Shown one piece after another: positions 35,530-44,383 of a stretch of 64,000 bases of DNA. The notes below the pieces were generated by a model that did no database searches, was not told the DNA's origin, and saw only the letters and a program-made list of their open reading frames with translations. How positions within the stretch are numbered: the first letter of the stretch is position 1; the number at the start of each line of letters is the position of its first letter. The translations under genes were made by a program, and so were the position numbers. This DNA comes from Asanoa hainanensis (GTDB lineage Bacteria; Actinomycetota; Actinomycetes; Mycobacteriales; Micromonosporaceae), in the NCBI RefSeq assembly GCF_900188485.1, contig NZ_FZPH01000016.1:1-64000 (forward strand). The letters run 5' to 3'.

Positions 35530-37365
35530 TCAGGCGCGCAGGAACTTGTCGACGGGCAGGGCCCGGTCGACGATCCTGACGTCGCCGATCCAGCCGTAGA
35601 AGCCGCTCTCCACGATCCGGTTGTAGTGGTACGCGCCCACGAACCACGGCTCGTGCGAGGTGGCGATGCCCTTGGCCGGGGTCGACGGGTTGCGCAGCAG
35701 TTCCGCGCCGTCGACGTACAGCGTGGTCAGGCGGCCGTCGTTGACCACCGCGACGTGGAACCACTCCCCCGCGCGCATCTCGTGGCCCCAGTTGGTCGAC
35801 ATCGCGTCGCGGTTGGTCGGGTACATCGCCCACTGCAACGCCATGCCGTCCGACATGCCCAGGGTGGCGATCGGCTCGGCCGGGTCGTCGCCGGTCTTGC
35901 CCGCGTCGGCGCCCGCACCGAAGCGGCTCACGATGCTCATCCAGGCGTGGTTCGTGGAGCGCACGTCGGACGGCAGCTTCACGAACGCCTCGATCGTGTA
36001 GCCGTTCGCGAACGTCGCGTCGTTCAACGGAGCACCCGAAATCGTGCGCAGGTAGCCGCCGCGCGCCGGCTTCTTCCCCCCGTCGAAGAAGAGGCTGGCG
36101 TGCGCCGGCTGGTCGCTGTCGTGCTCGTCCGACCACCGCACCGTCGACGGCGCGCTGCCCGGGATCGTTACCCGCTCCAGGTGGTTGCCCTGGCCCGACA
36201 GGTCCATGATCCGGAAGCCGTCCGGGACCGCCGTGCCGTCGGCGCGGCCCTGGTCGAACCGCCAGTACGCCACCGTGCCCTTGGTCAGCACCGCCGCCGG
36301 GCCGCGCGGCGGACGCGGCGCCACCGGCGCGAAGCCGGCGAACCGCGCCGCGAAGTCGATCGGCATGCTGAACCGGTTGGTCGCGTCGGTCAGCTCGAGC
36401 TCGCGCTGCTCGAGCTCGTTGCGCTTCGCCGGCTCCTGGCCGAGGATCCACGGCGAGATCGTCTCGACGTCGATCGTGTTGCGGGCCAGGTCGAAGTGGT
36501 ACAGCCGCAGCATCGCGCCGCCGCCGTAGTAGCGGTCCTGGTAGTTCGTGATGTGCACGTGCACGTCCCGACCCGCCGCGTTGCGCAGCACCGTCGACGC
36601 CGGCGGCCAGTAGTGGCCGTTGAGGGTCAGGAAGATCTGGTCGCTCTCGTCGATGAGCCCGTCCCAGAGCCGCCGGCCGTGGTCCGACAACACCGCGGCC
36701 CCGCCGTCGCCCGCGAAGGCCAGGTCGTGGGTGGTGAGGATGACGGGGGTACGCGGGTGCGCCTTCAGCACGTTCTTCGCCCACGCCAGGGTCGCGTCCG
36801 ACGGCCGCCAGTCCAGCGCGAACACCAGCCATTCGCGGCCGGCCGCCCGGAACACGTGGTAGGTGTTGTAGCCGTCCGGCGTCGCGCCTCGGTAGGTGGT
36901 CAACGGCCGGAACCGCTGCGGACCGAACACGTCCAGGTACGGGCTGGGCCCGCGCTGGTCGGTCGTGCTCGCGTTGATGTCGTGGTTGCCGGCGAGCACG
37001 CTGTACGGCGTACGCCGCTTGTCGAAGATCTCGAAGACCTGGCCCGCGTCGGTCAGCTCGGACGCCAGCGCGTTCTCGACGATGTCGCCGAGGTGGGCGG
37101 TGAAGACGATGTTCTCGTCGGCCTGGTGGTCCTGGATCCAGCGCAACGTCGCGGTCAACGGCGCCGAGTCACCCCGGTCGGTGTCGAACAGGTACTGGGT
37201 GTCGGGGATGACGGCGAGGGTGAACCTCGGGTGCTCCAGGTCCAATCGCCTGCCGGCGCCGTGCGCGCTCGCCGCCGTCGGCGCCAGGGCGGCCCCGCCC
37301 ACCAGACCCGCACCCACCAGACCGGCGCCGGCCAGGAACGTACGCCGGCTCGGTGTCTCTCCCAT
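35530..37365 (-). CDS. Tat-exported metallophosphoesterase with LamG-like domain
   Basis: A 611-residue protein. A Tat signal (S-R-R-T-F-L at residues 6-11) leads a calcineurin-like phosphoesterase at about 45-330. Metal-site motifs are P-D-T-Q (D55), H-L-G-D-I-V-E-N, A-G-N-H-D-I-N, T-T-H-D and N-G-H-Y. A concanavalin-like LamG domain occupies about 370-611 (W-R-F-D-Q-G... Y-T-I-E-A-F-V-K). The Tat route fits folding with metal in the cytoplasm. Its LamG part probably binds a polysaccharide or protein. It is a smaller relative of the 1640-residue phosphoesterase at 22758. Confidence 0.9.
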   Translation of the reverse strand: MGETPSRRTFLAGAGLVGAGLVGGAALAPTAASAHGAGRRLDLEHPRFTLAVIPDTQYLFDTDRGDSAPLTATLRWIQDHQADENIVFTAHLGDIVENALASELTDAGQVFEIFDKRRTPYSVLAGNHDINASTTDQRGPSPYLDVFGPQRFRPLTTYRGATPDGYNTYHVFRAAGREWLVFALDWRPSDATLAWAKNVLKAHPRTPVILTTHDLAFAGDGGAAVLSDHGRRLWDGLIDESDQIFLTLNGHYWPPASTVLRNAAGRDVHVHITNYQDRYYGGGAMLRLYHFDLARNTIDVETISPWILGQEPAKRNELEQRELELTDATNRFSMPIDFAARFAGFAPVAPRPPRGPAAVLTKGTVAYWRFDQGRADGTAVPDGFRIMDLSGQGNHLERVTIPGSAPSTVRWSDEHDSDQPAHASLFFDGGKKPARGGYLRTISGAPLNDATFANGYTIEAFVKLPSDVRSTNHAWMSIVSRFGAGADAGKTGDDPAEPIATLGMSDGMALQWAMYPTNRDAMSTNWGHEMRAGEWFHVAVVNDGRLTTLYVDGAELLRNPSTPAKGIATSHEPWFVGAYHYNRIVESGFYGWIGDVRIVDRALPVDKFLRA

Positions 37366-37475
37366 TGGTCACTCCTCGCTCGCTGTTGATCCGGGCCCAG
37401 TAGGCGCGAGAACCGCGAACAAGATCACCGGAGCGCACGAACGCCGACCGAATACGGGGTGAACCTCGGTGCCGG

Positions 37476-38120
37476 CTATCCCTGCAGGTAGGCCAGGACG
37501 GCCAGGACCCGCCGGTGGGTGTGTGGGTCATGCGGCAGGCCGAGCTTGCCCAGGACCGCGGTCACGTGCGCCTCGACGGTGCGTTCCGTGACGAACAGGC
37601 GCGCGGCGATCGCGCGGTTGGACAATCCCTCGGCCACCAGCCCCAGCACCGCACGCTCACGGTCGCTGAGCCGGTCGAGCGGACCCGGCGGGCGGCGGCG
37701 GCCGACCAGCCGGGCCACGATGGTCGGGTCGACCACGGTCTCGCCGCCGGTCAGCCGGCGCAGCGCGTCCACCAGGACCGCGCCGTCGAAGACGCGTTCC
37801 TTGAGCAGGTAGCCCGCCCGCTCGGGGCGCTCCTTGATCAGCCGCGTGGCGTAGCTCGACTCCAGGTACTGCGACAGGACGAGAACCGCCACCGTCGGGT
37901 CCTCGGCGCGGATCCGGGCCGCCGCGACCAGACCCTCGTCCGTCCAGGTCGGTGGCATCCTGATGTCGATCACCGCGGCGTCCGGGCGCATGGTCCGGAC
38001 AGCGCTGAGCAGGTTCTGCCCGTCCTGCGCCTGCGCGGCCACCTCGATGCCGGCGTCCGTCAGCAGCCGGACGATGCCCTCCCGGGTCAGCATCGTGTCG
38101 TCGGCGACCACTACCCGCAT
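37476..38120 (-). CDS. NarL/LuxR-type response regulator
   Basis: A 214-residue two-component regulator. The receiver domain has D-D near residues 7-8 and the phospho-acceptor Asp in A-V-I-D-I-R-M-P. A LuxR-type helix-turn-helix follows (L-S-D-R-E-R-A-V-L-G-L-V-A-E-G-L-S-N-R-A-I-A). A much longer frame upstream is antisense-like. The ATG at 38120 starts the receiver and lies inside the end of the kinase gene (10-bp overlap). Its partner kinase has a degenerate ATPase domain, so the phosphate may come from elsewhere. Confidence 0.92.
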   Translation of the reverse strand: MRVVVADDTMLTREGIVRLLTDAGIEVAAQAQDGQNLLSAVRTMRPDAAVIDIRMPPTWTDEGLVAAARIRAEDPTVAVLVLSQYLESSYATRLIKERPERAGYLLKERVFDGAVLVDALRRLTGGETVVDPTIVARLVGRRRPPGPLDRLSDRERAVLGLVAEGLSNRAIAARLFVTERTVEAHVTAVLGKLGLPHDPHTHRRVLAVLAYLQG

Positions 38121-39856
38121 GGGAGCTCCGCGTGTAGGCGCCCGGCGGCACAGGTCAGCGTGCCACCCAACGCGCCGACCCGGTCCGCCAGGTGGAGGTA
38201 CGGATCGTCGGCCGCGCCGACCACGTCGACGGCCAGCCATCCGGCCCGTCGGCGCAGCGTGACCCGGAGTTCGGCGCCGTGGTCGGCCGCCGCGGCAACG
38301 ACCAGGTAGGCAGCCCGTTCCACGTCTCCGGGGAGACGCTCGGCCGGAACGCCGGCCACAGTGATGGGTGCTGCCGCGGTGTCCGCGAGGGTGCGCAGGG
38401 CCGGCTCCAGCCCGCCCTCGTCGAGGATCGCCGGGAAGATCCCGTGCGCCAGCTCGCGCAGTTCCGCGATCGTCGCTCGCACCGCGTCCGCCGCCTGGTC
38501 GAGAGTCGCCGTGAGCGACCCGTCGGCCTGCGCCCGCGCCAGCCGCAACTCGTAGCTGACGGCGAGCAGCCGCTGCTGGGCACCGTCGTGCAGGTCCCGC
38601 TCGAGTCGGCGACGAGCGGTGTCGGCGGCGACGACGATCCGGGTCCGCGACGCGCGCACCTGCTCGAGGTGGGCCAGAGTCCACGCCCGCAGCCGTTCGT
38701 TGTCGATCGCCAGCCGGGCCGCCGAGCCGATCTGGGCGGTCAACTCGGGGCTGCCGGTCAGGGCCGGGTCGTGCCGGACGACTGCCACCGGCAGCCCACC
38801 GCGCCGGATCGTCGTCGTGCCCCGGCCCGGCGCCGGTGGCGGCAGCCGCCGCCCGGTCGCGTCGACCCAGTGCCGCCCGCTGGGCAGCCAGTAGCCGACC
38901 TCGAGCGTGCGGTCGCCGAGCGACGACGCCAGCGCCGCCCGCAGCGTCCCCGGTCGCGGCGACGCGCCGAGCTCGGCGGCCAGCCGCGCGACCGCCGCCC
39001 GGCGGCGCCGGCGGCGCCACACGGTCACGCCCAGTCCGGCGGCCAGTGCGGCCAGCGCGAGCCCCCGGGCCAGGAAGAGCGCGAGGAGCGCGGGGTACGC
39101 CGGTTCGGTCGGGTCGACGCGCAACGCGTCCGCGTGCCACAGCAGGCCACCCGCGTACGCCGCCTCGGCTGCCGCGGCGGCACCCGCCGGCGCCAGGATG
39201 GGCCCCGCGGCGGCTCGGCCGGCCGGCGTCGCGGTCAGCAGAGTCCACAGTGCCCAGAGTGCGAGCTGGGCGCCGGCGGCGACCGCGAACCACAGCCACG
39301 CGCGGCCCAGACTCTGGGCGGCCGCGATGTCCGGGGCGGCAAGGAAGACGTTGTCGGCGGCGCAGTCGCTCCAGCAGCGCAGGTCGTACAACGGGTCGCG
39401 GAGTGTGGCGAGCCCGAGCGCGATCGCTCCTGTCGTCGCCCAGGCGACCGTGACCACAAGCCGGGCGAGTCGACGGGGCGGTCCGGCCGACGCGAGCACC
39501 AGGTGGGCGATGGCCGGCAGCAGCAACGGCGCCAGGACCGCGCCGACACTTCGGGCGACCGTCGGTCCGCCGGTCCAGCCGACCCAGGCCGGCGCCAGCC
39601 AGGCCACCCCCGCCGCGATCGCGAGCGGCCCCGTCGGCACGGCCGGCCGCTGCCGCCACACTGCCGCTCCCGCCGCGACCAGGCCCGCGCCGGCGATCAC
39701 GAAGACCGCGGCCGGGCCGATGCCGACCGCGGCGTAGCTGGTCACCGGCTCCCCCGGCGTCGGCAGCGCCGCCACGACGGCCACGGCGTAGGCGCCCGCC
39801 ACCACGGGCAGGGCGAGCTCGGCGTGCGTGCGCCACCGCATGGCCCATGCTGGCAC
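38111..39856 (-). CDS. HisKA_3 sensor kinase with degenerate ATPase domain
   Basis: A protein of about 581 residues. The N-terminal half has eight to nine membrane helices. Then comes a cytoplasmic linker and a HisKA_3 box with the phospho-acceptor His (L-E-R-D-L-H-D-G-A-Q-Q-R). The C-terminal domain should carry the N-box and D-x-G-x-G of HATPase_c. In their place it reads V-V-A-A-A-A-D-H-G-A and V-V-G-A-A-D-D-P. The Asn and glycine-rich loop are therefore missing, while the following A-D-R-V-G-A-L-G-G is kept. It may be a pseudokinase or a target for another kinase. The start is GTG 39856; ATG 39841 is an alternative. Confidence 0.85.
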   Translation of the reverse strand: MPAWAMRWRTHAELALPVVAGAYAVAVVAALPTPGEPVTSYAAVGIGPAAVFVIAGAGLVAAGAAVWRQRPAVPTGPLAIAAGVAWLAPAWVGWTGGPTVARSVGAVLAPLLLPAIAHLVLASAGPPRRLARLVVTVAWATTGAIALGLATLRDPLYDLRCWSDCAADNVFLAAPDIAAAQSLGRAWLWFAVAAGAQLALWALWTLLTATPAGRAAAGPILAPAGAAAAAEAAYAGGLLWHADALRVDPTEPAYPALLALFLARGLALAALAAGLGVTVWRRRRRRAAVARLAAELGASPRPGTLRAALASSLGDRTLEVGYWLPSGRHWVDATGRRLPPPAPGRGTTTIRRGGLPVAVVRHDPALTGSPELTAQIGSAARLAIDNERLRAWTLAHLEQVRASRTRIVVAADTARRRLERDLHDGAQQRLLAVSYELRLARAQADGSLTATLDQAADAVRATIAELRELAHGIFPAILDEGGLEPALRTLADTAAAPITVAGVPAERLPGDVERAAYLVVAAAADHGAELRVTLRRRAGWLAVDVVGAADDPYLHLADRVGALGGTLTCAAGRLHAELPCG

Positions 39857-39954
39857 GGTGGGCGTCGTTCCGGCATTGCGGCTGGCTCGGATGTGTGACC
39901 CCGCCCGCTCTCCATACGGTCGCTGGCACCAGATCGCACCGAGAGGAGAAGGTC

Positions 39955-41454
39955 GTGAGGACGATGCGGATGGTGGCCGTCGCGGTGGCGGCGGCGCTGG
40001 CGACGACGGGTTGCACGGGCTCGGGCGGCACCAAGGCGGGTGGCGGGGGTGAGCCGGTCACGCTGCGGATGGCCAACCCGTACGCGCACCTCGACTACGA
40101 GCCCGCGGTGGCGTACTTCGTGCGACAGGTGCAGGAGCGCTCCGGAAAGCTGCTGCGGGTGGAGGTCACGCACGAGTGGGGACAGCTCGCGCCTGACGCC
40201 GAACAACAGGTGGTGCGGGCGACCGCGGACGGCACCGTCGACCTCGCCTGGACGGGCACCAGGGTGTTCGACACCCTCGGCGTGACCAGTCTGCGGGCCT
40301 TGACCGCACCGCTGCTGGTCGACAGCTACCCGTTGCAGCAGGCCGTGGTCGACAGCGACCTGCCGGGCCAGATGCTCGACGGGCTGGAGCCGGCCGGGGT
40401 CACCGGGCTCGCCGTCCTGGCTGGTGGGCTGCGCCGGCCGATCGCGGTGAAGGCACCGCTGCTCGGCCCGGCGGACTGGTCCGGGCGCACGATCCAGACC
40501 TTCCGGTCGGCCGGCCAGAGCGCGACGATCCGGGCGCTGGGTGCGACGCCGACCGACGCCGGCCCTCAGGACCGGGACGAGGGACTGGCGTCAGGCGAGA
40601 TCCACGGTTTCGAGAACAACCTGCTGATCTACGGCAAGAACGGCTTGCAGGCGGTCGCGCCGCACGTGGCCGCCAACGTGGTGCTGTGGCCGGAGACCAC
40701 GGTGCTGCTGGTCAACCCGGACCGCCTCGCCGGGCTCTCGGCCGAGCAGCAACGGTGGCTCCGCGAGGCGGCCGCGGACGCCGCCGCCCGGTCCAGTGAC
40801 CTCGTCGACCTGGACGGCGACGTCCTCACCGACATCTGCCAAGGGGGCGCCCGGCTCGCCACCGCCTCGCCGGCGCAGCTCGACGCGCTGCGCACCGCGG
40901 TGCGGCCGGTCTACACGGAGCTGCGCCGGGACCCGCCGACAGCCGCGTACCTGGAACGGATCGAGCAGCTCAAGCGAGCCACGTCCGCCAGCGCCCTGCC
41001 GATCCCCGCCGCGTGCACCGGTGCCCACCCGCAACCGACAGCCACGGAGGGCGACGGTGGCGATCTGACCGCGCTCAACGGCGTCTACCGTCTGGAGTGG
41101 ACTGTCAAGGAGCTCGTCGCCGCCGGCCAGCAACAGCAGGAGGCCGCGGAGAACGCCGGCATTCTCACGCTGATGTTCGACGACGGCCGTCTGGTGTGGA
41201 ACTGGGCGGGCGCCTTCAACTGCGTCGGCCGGTACCGGGTCTCCGGTGCGCGCGTCTCCATCATCTCCGGTAGCGGACCACAGTGGGAGTGCGGTGGCGC
41301 CGCCGACTGGGACAAGGAGCATTTCTCGGCCGCGTGGAAGGTCAGCGACCGGGAGCTCGTCCTGAGCGACATTCGCGCCGTCGGACAGTTCGCCGGCGAC
41401 CAGGACTACTTCGCGGTCCTCTTCGGCGGCAAGCCGTGGACCCGGATCGGCTGA
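39955..41454 (+). CDS. TRAP-type (DctP) substrate-binding lipoprotein with extra C-terminal domain
   Basis: A 499-residue exported protein. A signal peptide ends in a lipobox-like T-T-G-C-T. A DctP-type binding domain follows at about residues 35-355 (E-Q-Q-V-V-R-A-T-A-D-G-T-V-D-L-A-W and H-G-F-E-N-N). A separate C-terminal domain from about 362 is rich in aromatic beta-strands and has the two cysteines F-N-C-V-G-R-Y and W-E-C-G-G. No DctQ/DctM permease genes are near. Between two sensor-kinase genes it is more likely a ligand sensor than a transporter part. The GTG at 39955 has GGAG 8 bp upstream. Confidence 0.82.
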   Translation: MRTMRMVAVAVAAALATTGCTGSGGTKAGGGGEPVTLRMANPYAHLDYEPAVAYFVRQVQERSGKLLRVEVTHEWGQLAPDAEQQVVRATADGTVDLAWTGTRVFDTLGVTSLRALTAPLLVDSYPLQQAVVDSDLPGQMLDGLEPAGVTGLAVLAGGLRRPIAVKAPLLGPADWSGRTIQTFRSAGQSATIRALGATPTDAGPQDRDEGLASGEIHGFENNLLIYGKNGLQAVAPHVAANVVLWPETTVLLVNPDRLAGLSAEQQRWLREAAADAAARSSDLVDLDGDVLTDICQGGARLATASPAQLDALRTAVRPVYTELRRDPPTAAYLERIEQLKRATSASALPIPAACTGAHPQPTATEGDGGDLTALNGVYRLEWTVKELVAAGQQQQEAAENAGILTLMFDDGRLVWNWAGAFNCVGRYRVSGARVSIISGSGPQWECGGAADWDKEHFSAAWKVSDRELVLSDIRAVGQFAGDQDYFAVLFGGKPWTRIG

Positions 41455-41459
41455 CGACG

Positions 41460-43001
41460 CTACGTGGGCAGCGGCAGCTCGGCGGTCAGCCGGGTGCCGC
41501 TGCCCGCGGCGGACTCGACGACGAGCCTGCCACCCAGAGCCTCCACCCGGTCCGCCAACCCGCGCAGCCCGGTGCCCAGCGCCGGGTCGGCGCCGCCCCG
41601 GCCGTCGTCACTGATCCGCACGACGAGCAGCGCCCCGTCCCGCCGGACCTCGACCGAGGCGCCGGCGGCCCCGGCGTGCTTGGCCGCGTTGGCCAGTGCC
41701 TCGGCGCACACGTACCAGACCGCGATCTCCAGCTCGGCGGGGAAACGCCCGTCCGGTGCGGACACCCGGACCGGCACCGGGCTGCGGTCGGCGAGGCCGG
41801 CGAGCGCGACCGCGAGCCCGTCGGCCAGCTCGCGCGGGTGCAGGCCCCGGGCCAGCTCGCGCAGCTCCGCCACCGTGTTCGCGAGCTGCTCCGCCACCCG
41901 ATCGAGATGTCCACCGGCCGATCCAGGAAGGGTCTCGTACAGCCGCTCGAGCCGCCGCAACGGACCGTCGTGGAGCCGACGCTCGAGCCCTCTCCGCGCT
42001 TCGTCTCCGGCGATCACCAGGCGCCGGCGGGATTCCTCCAGCTCCGTCAGCAGCGCCCGCACCTCGTCGCGCAGCGCGTCGTGGGAGCCGGTCAGCCGCG
42101 TCGCGGCGGCGACCGCGTCGACCAGTGCCGGATCCTCGAGAACCGCCCGGTCGTGGACGACCACTGCGAACGGCTCATCGCCCCGGCCGACCCGGGTCGC
42201 GACCCGTCGATCGCGCGGTGCAGCCATCCGCGCACCGGCGGCATCCAGGTAACCGCCCGTCGCGGCCGACCAGTAGCCGATCTGGAGTCCGGGGTCGCCG
42301 AGCAGCCGCGCCAACTCGTCGCGCAGGGTGTCGGGCGGGGCCGCGCCGAGCTCCACCACCAGGTCGGTGACCTGCCCGGCCGGGGTCCGGTGCGGAGCCG
42401 CCGCGAGCACGACGGCGACCGCGGCCAGCGTCGCCTCGTAGGCCAGCAGGGCCGGGACGACCGCGTCGCCGGCCGGCACCATCAGGCGCGCGGCGGCGCC
42501 GGCCACCAGCACCGCGGCCAGCACCGTGGCTGCCCGGAGCGCGACCCGGGCGGGCCGGCGGGCCGGCCCGGTCCGGCGTGCGTACTCCACCCCGACCGCG
42601 GCCACCAGCATCGCCGGGAGGGTGAGCGCCGCGAGCTCGCTCTGCCACACCGGGGTCACTGAGGCCACGTAGCCGAGCCCGATCGCGACCGTCCCGACCC
42701 ACGAGCGCGGCCGCCAGCCCGGACAGGCGATCAGGGCGTGCGCGATCAGCCCGCGATGCCAGAAGAGCAGGGCCGGGGCGAGGTTGCCCGCGAACCAGGT
42801 GAACCCGGTCAGCACGAGCAGCACGGCCGCGCCGCGCCAGCGGTGCCAGGCCGCCAGACCGGCGCCGACGCAGACCAGGCCGACCGCCAGGTCGGGCAAC
42901 CAGTGCAGCGGGCGGTCCCAGCCGTACGCCACCCGCTCGGAGACCAGGCCGAACCCGACGGCAGCCAACCCGACCGCTGCCTGGGCGACCCGCCGGCGCA
43001 C
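41460..43001 (-). CDS. HisKA_3 sensor histidine kinase with intact ATPase domain
   Basis: A 513-residue membrane kinase. About eight membrane helices (1-220) lead to a linker and the His box L-E-R-R-L-H-D-G-P-L-R-R. An intact HATPase_c domain follows, with the N-box E-A-L-A-N-A-A-K-H-A and the glycine loop S-D-D-G-R-G-G-A. It is related in layout to the degenerate kinase at 38111, so the two are probably an old duplication. The GTG start lies 6 bp after a receiver-only regulator gene. It is convergent with the TRAP-type lipoprotein gene, with 5 bp between stops. Confidence 0.92.
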   Translation of the reverse strand: MRRRVAQAAVGLAAVGFGLVSERVAYGWDRPLHWLPDLAVGLVCVGAGLAAWHRWRGAAVLLVLTGFTWFAGNLAPALLFWHRGLIAHALIACPGWRPRSWVGTVAIGLGYVASVTPVWQSELAALTLPAMLVAAVGVEYARRTGPARRPARVALRAATVLAAVLVAGAAARLMVPAGDAVVPALLAYEATLAAVAVVLAAAPHRTPAGQVTDLVVELGAAPPDTLRDELARLLGDPGLQIGYWSAATGGYLDAAGARMAAPRDRRVATRVGRGDEPFAVVVHDRAVLEDPALVDAVAAATRLTGSHDALRDEVRALLTELEESRRRLVIAGDEARRGLERRLHDGPLRRLERLYETLPGSAGGHLDRVAEQLANTVAELRELARGLHPRELADGLAVALAGLADRSPVPVRVSAPDGRFPAELEIAVWYVCAEALANAAKHAGAAGASVEVRRDGALLVVRISDDGRGGADPALGTGLRGLADRVEALGGRLVVESAAGSGTRLTAELPLPT

Positions 43002-43007
43002 GTCGGC

Positions 43008-43361
43008 CTACGCGAGCAGGCGGCGGAGCGCCGCACCCGACAGGTCACTCTTGGGGAGGAAACCCCGGGCCGGGCTGTCCCGCAGCCGGGCTCCCCACAC
43101 CACCGCATCGCGGCTGGACACCAGGACCACCTCGGGCGGGCTGGCGAGCCCGGCCAGCAGTGCGGCCACGGCGAACCCGTCGACGTCCGGCAGCCGGATG
43201 TCGAGCAGCACCACGCCTGGGCGGAGCCGCGTGACGGCCTCGACCACGCCGCCACCGGTCGCGACCTCGCCGACCACCTCGAAGCCCTCGGCCTCGAGCA
43301 CGGCGCGGGCGGACGTCCGGAACTCCTCGTGGTCGTCCACGATCAGCACCGTCCGCCCCAT
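43008..43361 (-). CDS. Receiver-only response regulator
   Basis: A 117-residue single receiver domain. Acidic residues (V-D-D-H-E-E), the phospho-acceptor Asp (V-V-L-L-D-I-R-L-P) and the conserved Lys (F-L-P-K-S-D-L) are all present, but the protein stops right after the domain. It has no DNA-binding part. Single receivers pass phosphate on or act by protein contact. It forms an operon with the intact kinase. The longer frame to 43568 runs through the reductase gene in antisense and is rejected. Confidence 0.88.
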   Translation of the reverse strand: MGRTVLIVDDHEEFRTSARAVLEAEGFEVVGEVATGGGVVEAVTRLRPGVVLLDIRLPDVDGFAVAALLAGLASPPEVVLVSSRDAVVWGARLRDSPARGFLPKSDLSGAALRRLLA

Positions 43362-43476
43362 CGGCCGATGGTCGCACGATGTTCCTCTCCTGCCACTGTG
43401 GCCAGCCACAGGTCTGTCGATTCTGGGATGGCTCGTTCGTATAGCTGGTGGAAGGTCAACCGGCAGAGGAGACATC

Positions 43477-44052
43477 ATGGGCAAGGTCGTCGTGGTCGAG
43501 AACGTGACGCTCGACGGGGTCATGCAGGCGCCCGCCGCCGCCGACGAGGACACCCGGGGCGGGTTCACGCGGGGTGGCTGGGCGGTCCCCTACATGGATC
43601 GGGTGATGGCCGAGACCATGGGCAAGGGGATGCGGGGCGACGGCTCCCTGTTGCTCGGCCGGCGCACCTACGCGCATTTCCACGGCGTCTGGGCCGACCG
43701 GACCGACGGCAACCCCTACACCGAGGTGCTCAACCGCCGGCAGAAGTACGTGGCCTCGCGGACCCTGGCCGAGCCGCTGCCCTGGCAGAACTCGACGCTG
43801 CTGCGCGGCGACGTGTCCGCCGCGGTGGCCGCGTTGAAGAAAGAAGGCGACCTCGTGGTGCTCGGCAGCGGCGTGCTGGTGCGCTCGTTGCTCGAGGCCG
43901 GCCTCGTCGACGTGCTCACGCTGTCCATCCACCCGCTGACGGTCGGCCAGGGCACCACACTGTTCGCCGCGAAACCGACCACAATGGAGCTGGTCGAGGC
44001 GATCCCGACCACCACCGGCGTGCTGATCGCGACGTATCGGACCACCGCGTAA
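43477..44052 (+). CDS. Dihydrofolate reductase-like (RibD C-terminal) protein
   Basis: A 191-residue NADPH-dependent reductase fold of the RibD_C/DHFR-like group common in actinomycetes. It has V-V-V-E-N-V-T-L-D-G-V-M-Q-A, then L-L-L-G-R-R-T-Y and D-L-V-V-L-G-S-G-V-L-V-R. These proteins are not folA and their substrates are largely unknown. AGAGGAG lies 7 bp before the ATG and a TATAGCT-type -10 lies further up. It is divergent from the receiver gene. Confidence 0.88.
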   Translation: MGKVVVVENVTLDGVMQAPAAADEDTRGGFTRGGWAVPYMDRVMAETMGKGMRGDGSLLLGRRTYAHFHGVWADRTDGNPYTEVLNRRQKYVASRTLAEPLPWQNSTLLRGDVSAAVAALKKEGDLVVLGSGVLVRSLLEAGLVDVLTLSIHPLTVGQGTTLFAAKPTTMELVEAIPTTTGVLIATYRTTA

Positions 44053-44085
44053 AAGGGATCACCAGAGCTGAATGCCTGCGATAGA

Positions 44086-44310
44086 GTGCGGATCCTCCAG
44101 GAGTCGTTGGACAACTGCTACTGGAACATCATCGGCGCCCAGCTCGTGGCCGACGGTGACTTCGGCAGCAAGACCCGCGACGCCCTGGTGAAGGCGCAGC
44201 GGTCGCACGGCATCAGCGCCGACGGGGCCTACGGTCCGCAGAGCCGCCAGAACCTGTCGCACCACGGCCTGCGCACCGAGCAGGGCGCGGGCACCTGCGG
44301 CCAGCTCTGA
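44086..44310 (+). pseudogene. Peptidoglycan-binding domain remnant
   Basis: A frame of about 74 codons reads as one PG_binding_1 module: L-Q-E-S-L-D-N-C-Y-W, then V-A-D-G-D-F-G-S-K-T-R-D-A-L, then Q-R-S-H-G-I-S-A-D-G-A-Y-G-P. No signal peptide or catalytic domain is attached. The frame is open for only 33 bp before the putative GTG and meets the reductase stop codon. It looks like the 3' piece of a cell-wall hydrolase left after a deletion. A short GTG-started gene is possible but less likely. Confidence 0.55.
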
Positions 44311-44321
44311 CCGGAGCCTCC

Positions 44322-44354
44322 GCTGGCGGGCCGCCGCGAAGGCAGCCCGCCAGC
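44322..44354. terminator. Hairpin terminator
   Basis: GCTGGCGGGC at 44322-44331 pairs with GCCCGCCAGC at 44345-44354 over a 13-nt loop, between the peptidoglycan-binding remnant and the next promoter. Confidence 0.65.
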
Positions 44355-44370
44355 ACCGGCCGATTGCCGC

Positions 44371-44376
44371 TAAGGT
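44371..44376 (+). promoter_or_regulatory. -10 element, leaderless type, for membrane protein gene
   Basis: TAAGGT is followed by 7 nt and then the ATG at 44384, with no ribosome site in between. This is the classic layout of a leaderless actinobacterial transcript. The -35 region is poor. Confidence 0.55.
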
Positions 44377-44383
44377 GCCCTGC

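Noticed and set aside
38121..40076. N-terminal extension of the response-regulator frame
   Set aside because: It overlaps the sensor kinase gene in another frame and is Arg/Gly-rich. The receiver domain starts at 38120.
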